A stretch of 11,067 bases of DNA from Psychromonas sp. (GTDB lineage: Bacteria; Pseudomonadota; Gammaproteobacteria; Enterobacterales; Psychromonadaceae): assembly GCA_023145575.1 (NCBI GenBank), contig JAGLDN010000069.1:1-11067 (forward strand). The letters are read 5' to 3'. A model generated the notes under the pieces. It made no database searches and was not told where the DNA came from. It saw only the letters and a program-made list of their open reading frames with translations. The position numbers and the translations under genes were made by a program. Below, piece by piece: positions 7,308 to 11,067 of the stretch (positions within the stretch are counted from its first letter, which is position 1; each line of letters opens with the position of its first letter).

Positions 7308-7789
7308 TTTCCAATCAAGGTCCTTGTTTTGACTGCAGCTCTGATACTGACACTGATGATGTCATTTAGATTAAAGTTATTATTATATATTTAATCTTTC
7401 AATAATTTTGAAATAAGTTATTTTTATAAGAACAGTCACGGCATCGTTATTTTATTTTATTTTTATTGTTTTAATGTTGAGGTGATAATTTGTTAGTTTA
7501 TTAACGGCGTTGTTCTCGCTTTTTTATTGAAGATTAATTCAAAGGTATTTGTATAGGCTTGTTATTTAATTATTATTATTTCACTAATCACAGGCACCCT
7601 ATTAAAAATACGCGCTATAAAAGACAGTTTGTTGAATTGTTTGCGTCATATGGTACAATTTAGTGAGTAATAAGTAATGTATTTTTAATGTATTTAATTG
7701 CATTTATTTAGGCTATCTTGTTCAAGTTAAAGCAAGGTGAGATATTGTATAGATATTTTTTCTTTTAAATAAAATAATTAGGAAATATT
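7308..7789. other. AT-rich intergenic region upstream of the secreted-protein gene
   Basis: No gene is seen on either strand. It holds long A/T runs, a promoter-like pair at 7632-7659, and TTTGCGTCATATGGTACAA at 7640-7658, which faintly resembles the repeat terminus. A ribosome site AGGAA lies at 7780-7784. Confidence 0.5.
7632..7659 (+). promoter_or_regulatory. Possible sigma-70 promoter
   Basis: TTGAAT (7632-7637), a 16-base spacer and TACAAT (7654-7659) match 4/6 and 5/6 of the sigma-70 boxes. They lie 130 bases before the ATG at 7790. In such AT-rich DNA chance matches are frequent; TTGTTC-N17-GATATT at 7718-7746 is a weaker alternative. Confidence 0.3.
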
Positions 7790-8785
7790 ATGAAAATATT
7801 TGTTCAATTTTTTACAACAGTATTAATTGGTTTTCTTTTTTCCGCTATGTGTTATGCAGCCCCTCATTCCCTAGACACACCGCACAGTAAAAAATCAGGG
7901 CATATTATGGGCAATAATTTTAGAGCTTTTACTTTTCCTTTGTTACCCTTTATTACCCGAATTAAACACATTTATCCGGTGGCACATGGTAATGATGGTC
8001 GGCGCTACGCATGGTATTCGTTGGGCTCTGTTGATAGCGGTGGCGTACTTTTACCTGACACAACCACTAAATGTGACAAAAACTGCATTGATATTAGTAC
8101 CGTCAATTATGTAATGACAAATAAATCCTGTACATGGCCTGTAATACCTTTTTATGGTGTGGTGGGTGTTTGTTGGAATCTGACAAATAGAGCATTATAT
8201 TACATGGGTAAAACGGTACATAATGTTGAATTTTATCCAATCATTGAAGACTATTTTGGTACTTATGGTCTTGATGATAACTCAACCTGTATTTCACCTC
8301 TTTGTATGATAGGGAGAGTAAAATATAGCTGGAGTAGTTGTAAGAGAGCAACCCAAGCGAATTTTCCTTGGCAAGGTAAAAAGTTAAATTTATTGACAGG
8401 TAAAAAAGGTGTTGATCCACGAATTACTTTATACAACAAATATTACTCAAAAAATAAAGTGGCTGCGCTACAAGGTATATCCCCTAAAGAGCTTCGTGAA
8501 CGATATTTAGCATCGCTAATGGATCTCAATATTGATGAGCATTTAGCTGCGAACTTTCCAGCAGATCGACGAGCAGTATTACAAGAAATTCGCCTGAATT
8601 TAGAAGATCGGCTTAAAGGCTTAAAAGTATCGGCTGCTACCCATAAGGACTATTTGGTCGAATTTAATTTAGCTGTTAATCAATCACTCGATGAGTATCG
8701 TGCGGTATTAAGTGAAAAAGAATATGAGCAGTTTATGAATGCTTCGAAAAAAGAAGTATACGACGTGAGAATTAACAATAAGTAA
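7790..8785 (+). CDS. Secreted cysteine-containing protein of unknown family
   Basis: This 331-residue protein has a Sec signal peptide (hydrophobic residues 4-20, predicted cleavage CYA|AP after residue 23), so it should be periplasmic or exported. The mature part has seven cysteines (95, 99, 114, 128, 167, 172, 184), all in residues 90-190, which points to disulfides and possibly one free reactive Cys. The stretch VVGVCWNLTNRALYYMGKTV (124-143), followed by FGTYG, looks like a conserved core; Cys128 or His66/His144 could be functional, but that is inference. Residues 210-331 are mostly charged helices (SPKELRERYLASL, then VLSEKEYEQFMNASK), resembling a helical periplasmic tail. The start is backed by AGGAA five bases before ATG. 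I do not recognise the family. It stands alone, with no operon partner, between a dead IS and a palindrome. Confidence 0.85.
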   Translation: MKIFVQFFTTVLIGFLFSAMCYAAPHSLDTPHSKKSGHIMGNNFRAFTFPLLPFITRIKHIYPVAHGNDGRRYAWYSLGSVDSGGVLLPDTTTKCDKNCIDISTVNYVMTNKSCTWPVIPFYGVVGVCWNLTNRALYYMGKTVHNVEFYPIIEDYFGTYGLDDNSTCISPLCMIGRVKYSWSSCKRATQANFPWQGKKLNLLTGKKGVDPRITLYNKYYSKNKVAALQGISPKELRERYLASLMDLNIDEHLAANFPADRRAVLQEIRLNLEDRLKGLKVSAATHKDYLVEFNLAVNQSLDEYRAVLSEKEYEQFMNASKKEVYDVRINNK

Positions 8786-8852
8786 ATGGTCGTAGGGCTA
8801 ATAAGCTGTGTAGGAAAAACCTTTTTGTCACTAGATGAGTGTCAGATCTTGT

Positions 8853-8894
8853 ATCTTTACGCCATATTGGTAAATACCCATATGGCGTAAAGAT
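8853..8894. repeat. 42-base palindrome (two element termini head to head)
   Basis: The arms 8853-8867 (ATCTTTACGCCATAT) and 8880-8894 are exact reverse complements, with a 12-base loop TGGTAAATACCC. Each arm plus loop resembles the shared repeat terminus (TTTTACGTCGCATGGGTAAATA-type), so it may be two element ends joined outward-to-outward. It lies 68 bases after the secreted-protein stop and could also act as a transcript-end hairpin, though no T-run follows. Confidence 0.7.
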
Positions 8895-8947
8895 GTCATA
8901 TTCTCTATTAGTTCGGATGTCAGGATAACGCACAACATAAGGCGAAA

Positions 8948-9350
8948 TCATGAAAGGTCCCGCCCTATATGGACTTTCTTAATGTATTCTACATTTCGAT
9001 TGGCCTTTTTTAATTTTTTTCGCATACTGGCTTTAAATGTTTTTTCGTTTGTTAGTAAGTTCATAGCAGTATGCCTTACCATCGCCATATTTTCAGCTGA
9101 ATTTTCTCTTCTAAACCTAGATAAATCTTCATTAAAAGCTGTATCTACATTCCAATGAAGTTTAATTTCAATTGCCCAATGTGTTCGAGGTGCATGAACA
9201 AACTCTTCTGCAGTTAACTTTGCTGAACTAATATAAAAACGCATTGAGGGCTTCGCTATTCCCCATTTTTCTTCTCTAAAAGAACCACATATCCAATTGT
9301 TTTTATTTCAACCCACTCAAAAGCAATATCATCTAGTTCAGCCAAGTCAT
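8948..9350 (-). pseudogene. ISAs1-family transposase, C-terminal remnant with frameshift
   Basis: The 98-codon frame 8948-9244 carries the ISAs1 C-terminal signature: RFYISS, HWAIEIKLHWNVDTAFNED, then RRENSAENMAMVRHTAMNLL. The usual IEN is IEI here; the catalytic-type Glu/Asp positions remain. Upstream, 9256-9350 in another frame continues the family sequence (DLAELDDIAFEWVEIKTIGY, then VVLLEKKNGE, then TAG at 9256-9258), so a frameshift lies near 9250. The first two thirds of the transposase are missing. The remnant stops 3 bases short of the inverted R3 repeat, which suggests that a repeat insertion or deletion cut it there. It is not functional. Confidence 0.85.
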
Positions 9351-9353
9351 GTT

Positions 9354-9425
9354 TATACCCATGTAACGTAAAAGTGCAAATTCAGCAAGTGAAATTGTAC
9401 CAAGGTGCTAGGCATAAAATTGAAG
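9354..9425 (-). repeat. R3 repeat (copy 2, inverted)
   Basis: This is the reverse complement of 4213-4284, with about 66 of 72 bases identical. Read on the minus strand it ends ACGTTACATGGGTATA. It abuts the truncated 5' side of the ISAs1 remnant. With copy 1 it brackets 5.1 kb in inverted orientation. Confidence 0.85.
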
Positions 9426-9457
9426 TTTTGAGCGGGATCAACGCTGTAAACTGTATT

Positions 9458-9597
9458 TTATTTATTGCGTTTTGGTTTTCGAGAAATTGATGATTGATTA
9501 ACACCAAGTTGTAGTACTATTTTAGTTTGACTTATACTACTTTTATTAAGGCCTAAACGTTTGATCTTAGTAATTCAGTTAGTTGTTTATATTGCAT
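9458..9597 (-). pseudogene. IS30-family transposase, N-terminal remnant
   Basis: Read on the minus strand, ATG at 9597 opens MQYKQLTELLRSNV and then stops. After a frameshift the family sequence resumes as GLNKSSISQTKIVLQLGVNQ, then SSISRKPKRNK and TAA at 9458-9460. This matches the N-terminal helix-turn-helix of IS30 transposases (YKQLTE, then GLSQTKIAKELGVN, then STISRELKRNKG). The whole DDE catalytic part is absent. It is a dead fragment, too broken to appear as an open reading frame. Nothing coding follows between 9426 and 9457. Confidence 0.75.
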
Positions 9598-9702
9598 CAG
9601 GATCTGCATCTTTTGCCGCTGGAAAACGAATAAAGATATACCCAACTGGCTACTATTTTAACTAATTTAAGCTATGCAGTTAAAATTTAATTTAAGGGTT
9701 AT

Positions 9703-9839
9703 GATCTTCAGGTGTTTTAGATTTTTAAGGTAGTTCATTAAAAAAGCTTGATTTTGTCTGTCATGAGTGTGCTTTTTATTATTTAGTCCTTCTATAGATT
9801 AAACATAATAAGCGTTTATTTCCATTACACCTGAAGATC
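9703..9839. repeat. Inverted pair of R2-type ends
   Basis: GATCTTCAGGTGT (9703-9715) and its exact reverse complement (9827-9839) flank 111 AT-rich bases without a gene. Both match the end of R2. TATACCCAACTGG at 9638-9650 is another possible decayed terminus nearby. Confidence 0.55.
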
Positions 9840-9878
9840 CTTGCTGAAACCTGCGCCTTTAAGTGTGATGAGTATATA
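9818..9878. repeat. R2-like mini-element, 61 bases
   Basis: Read on the minus strand it starts TATATACTCATCACACTT, contains GCAGGTTTCAGC (also in R2 near 3933) and ends ATCTTCAGGTGTAATGG. Both ends of R2 seem joined with the middle deleted. It sits about 30 bases after the ORF6N gene's stop. Confidence 0.6.
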
Positions 9879-9907
9879 CAGTTTTTTTGACTCCCTTTAA
9901 TTCCAGA

Positions 9908-10510
9908 CTATACTTCAATTTTCTTTTTGTCATTTGTTATCTTCTTTACGCTTCGGCTAACTTTTGCAAACCCTAAATTAAACTCAAACTTTGTTGTCGT
10001 TTCTATAATCTCTCCATCTTTATCATCATTATCGTCTTCTAAGATGGTCATATCAATATCGATTATGTTTTCTAAAATTCGATTAGATTTGTCTGATAAC
10101 TCTTTTTGAATTGATTCATCTTTAATTTTCATAATTTCGTTAATATTTCGTGAGAGTGCTTTTATTTTTGCAAAGGTTTCTATTATTTGAAGTGTTGCCT
10201 CTGTTGCCACTTTACTCTTTAGAATTGTCGCTATCATATACAACCCTTTTTCGGTTAAAGCTTTTGGCAGTGCTGTTGAGTGTTTAAGTTTATTAAACCG
10301 TTGGAAATTTTCTATCAGCTCATTTTTCTCCTTTCTATCTAATTTGATTAGATACCCCTTTGGAAACTTTGATGGATTATTTTTAACCGCTTTATTAATA
10401 TCTCTTGTCTCTACACCAAATAAATCAGCCACATCACTATCTACTAAGACAAAAGTATCTCGGAGGTTTATTAATTTACTGTCTAATGTTTCAAATTTTG
10501 TGACTTGCAT
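9908..10510 (-). CDS. ORF6N-domain protein (phage-type DNA-binding)
   Basis: This is a 200-residue predicted cytoplasmic protein. Residues 14-100 match the ORF6N domain: LRDTFVLVDSDVADLFGVET, then NPSKFPKGYLIKL, then LPKALTEKGLYMIATIL. ORF6N domains occur in phage antirepressor-like and mobile-element proteins, usually as a DNA-binding N-terminal part joined to another domain. Here the rest is a helical region (104-152), an acidic patch (EDDNDDKDGE, 158-167) and a basic tail (SRSVKKITNDKKKIEV). The family role is presumed regulatory; the target is unknown. The start is chosen at 10510 because GGAG lies 9 bases upstream (10520-10523). The ATGs at 10531 and 10525 add 7 and 5 residues but lack a ribosome site. 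No phage structural or recombination genes are next to it, so it is probably a stray from a mobile element. It lies 90 bases from the 420-base element. Confidence 0.9.
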   Translation of the reverse strand: MQVTKFETLDSKLINLRDTFVLVDSDVADLFGVETRDINKAVKNNPSKFPKGYLIKLDRKEKNELIENFQRFNKLKHSTALPKALTEKGLYMIATILKSKVATEATLQIIETFAKIKALSRNINEIMKIKDESIQKELSDKSNRILENIIDIDMTILEDDNDDKDGEIIETTTKFEFNLGFAKVSRSVKKITNDKKKIEV

Positions 10511-10519
10511 GTTATATTG

Positions 10520-10523
10520 CTCC
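10520..10523 (-). promoter_or_regulatory. Ribosome binding site deciding the ORF6N start
   Basis: GGAG on the minus strand ends 9 bases before the ATG at 10510. The two ATGs further upstream have no comparable site. Confidence 0.6.
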
Positions 10524-10600
10524 ATATACATTAATGACTGATGTTACGCAGTTGAAGCCAGTGCGTGATGTAAATCCTCAATTGCTGTTTAGTGCTTTTA

Positions 10601-11020
10601 TATTTACCCATGCGACGTAAAAATGAAATATCAGGCACGATATTGATGATCAGAATAAGGCGCAGCAGTTGACCTTTCAACTATTAGCTGTGCTAATCAT
10701 TTTTCGACAGAATCAACGGGAAAATGTTAATTATTGATTGGCTACTCCCTTTTCGTTTTTGCAACGCAAAAGATGATTTACTTAGTTGTCCCCAATGGTC
10801 GAATTAAAATAAAGACTTTAATTCCTAAGTAGTTATTCTACATAGAGATTTGATAACAACGCGCCTTGGTACTAATTGCCTTGCCCTGCGGGGCACAAGA
10901 TCGAAAACCAAGATTGCGTTACAATAATCGAAAAGTGAATAACAATTACCTAATATTGTGCCTTGTTCTGATTACCGAGCTTGAGCCTGACAAAGCATTT
11001 TTACCTCACATGGGTATATA
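10601..11020. repeat. Complete-looking 420-base element with imperfect inverted termini
   Basis: The left end begins TATTTACCCATGCGACGTAA; the reverse complement of the right end begins TATATACCCATGTGAGGTAA. Over the first 25 bases 22 match, and weaker similarity continues for about 65 bases. The right half (10808-11020) is R1 copy 3. The left half contains 10759-10790, which recurs inverted in R2 (4054-4085). The stem-loop is at 10882-10895. There is no coding capacity. The size, ends and copy number fit a MITE or a non-autonomous element. Confidence 0.8.
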
Positions 11021-11067
11021 ACATAAAAAACAAGTAATGTTCAGCACATATATCATTCTCATTCAAG

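Noticed and set aside
9927..10541. Two plus-strand frames opposite the ORF6N gene
   Set aside because: Hydrophobic Ser/Leu-rich shadows of the ORF6N coding strand.

Overview
This window looks like an AT-rich accessory region of a Gram-negative bacterial chromosome. Two observations support this: a classical lipobox lipoprotein with an SPII signal, and remnants of ISAs1- and IS30-type transposases that are common in gammaproteobacteria. No rRNA, tRNA or housekeeping marker is present, so placement below 'probably gammaproteobacterial' would be guesswork.

Layout. 1-213: the right half of a dispersed intergenic element (called R1 here). 214-773: a gene-free AT-rich leader. 774-3770: a large TPR/O-GlcNAc-transferase (GT41) gene whose last 14 codons and stop lie inside an inverted R1 copy. 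3722-4478: a cluster of nested and abutting small elements (R1 half, R2, R3, one more terminus). 4478-4725: a broken coding fragment. 4838-5581: a NYN-nuclease/LOTUS protein. 5621-6382 (minus): a lipoprotein, convergent with the NYN gene. 6511-7307: a decayed insertion sequence. 7790-8785: a secreted cysteine-containing protein of unknown family. 8853-8894: a 42-base palindrome. 8948-9350 (minus): an ISAs1 transposase remnant, abutting an inverted R3 copy (9354-9425). 9458-9597 (minus): an IS30 transposase N-terminal remnant. 9703-9878: R2-like fragments. 9908-10510 (minus): an ORF6N-domain protein. 10601-11020: a complete-looking 420-base element with imperfect inverted termini, whose right half is the same R1 sequence that opens the window.

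The genes do not form an operon or an obvious pathway. Each intact gene stands alone, and between them lie decayed transposases and small repeat elements. The most unusual signal is the repeat family. About a dozen sites carry the same terminus, of the form ACGTCACATGGGTATA or its reverse complement, and several pair up as the ends of MITE-like elements. These elements are nested in one another, share internal modules in mosaic fashion, supply the 3' end of the O-GlcNAc-transferase gene, and bracket the OGT segment (R1) and the 4.2-9.4 kb segment (R3) as inverted copies. Two R1 copies lie in direct orientation 10.8 kb apart at the window edges. I could not identify an autonomous partner with certainty.
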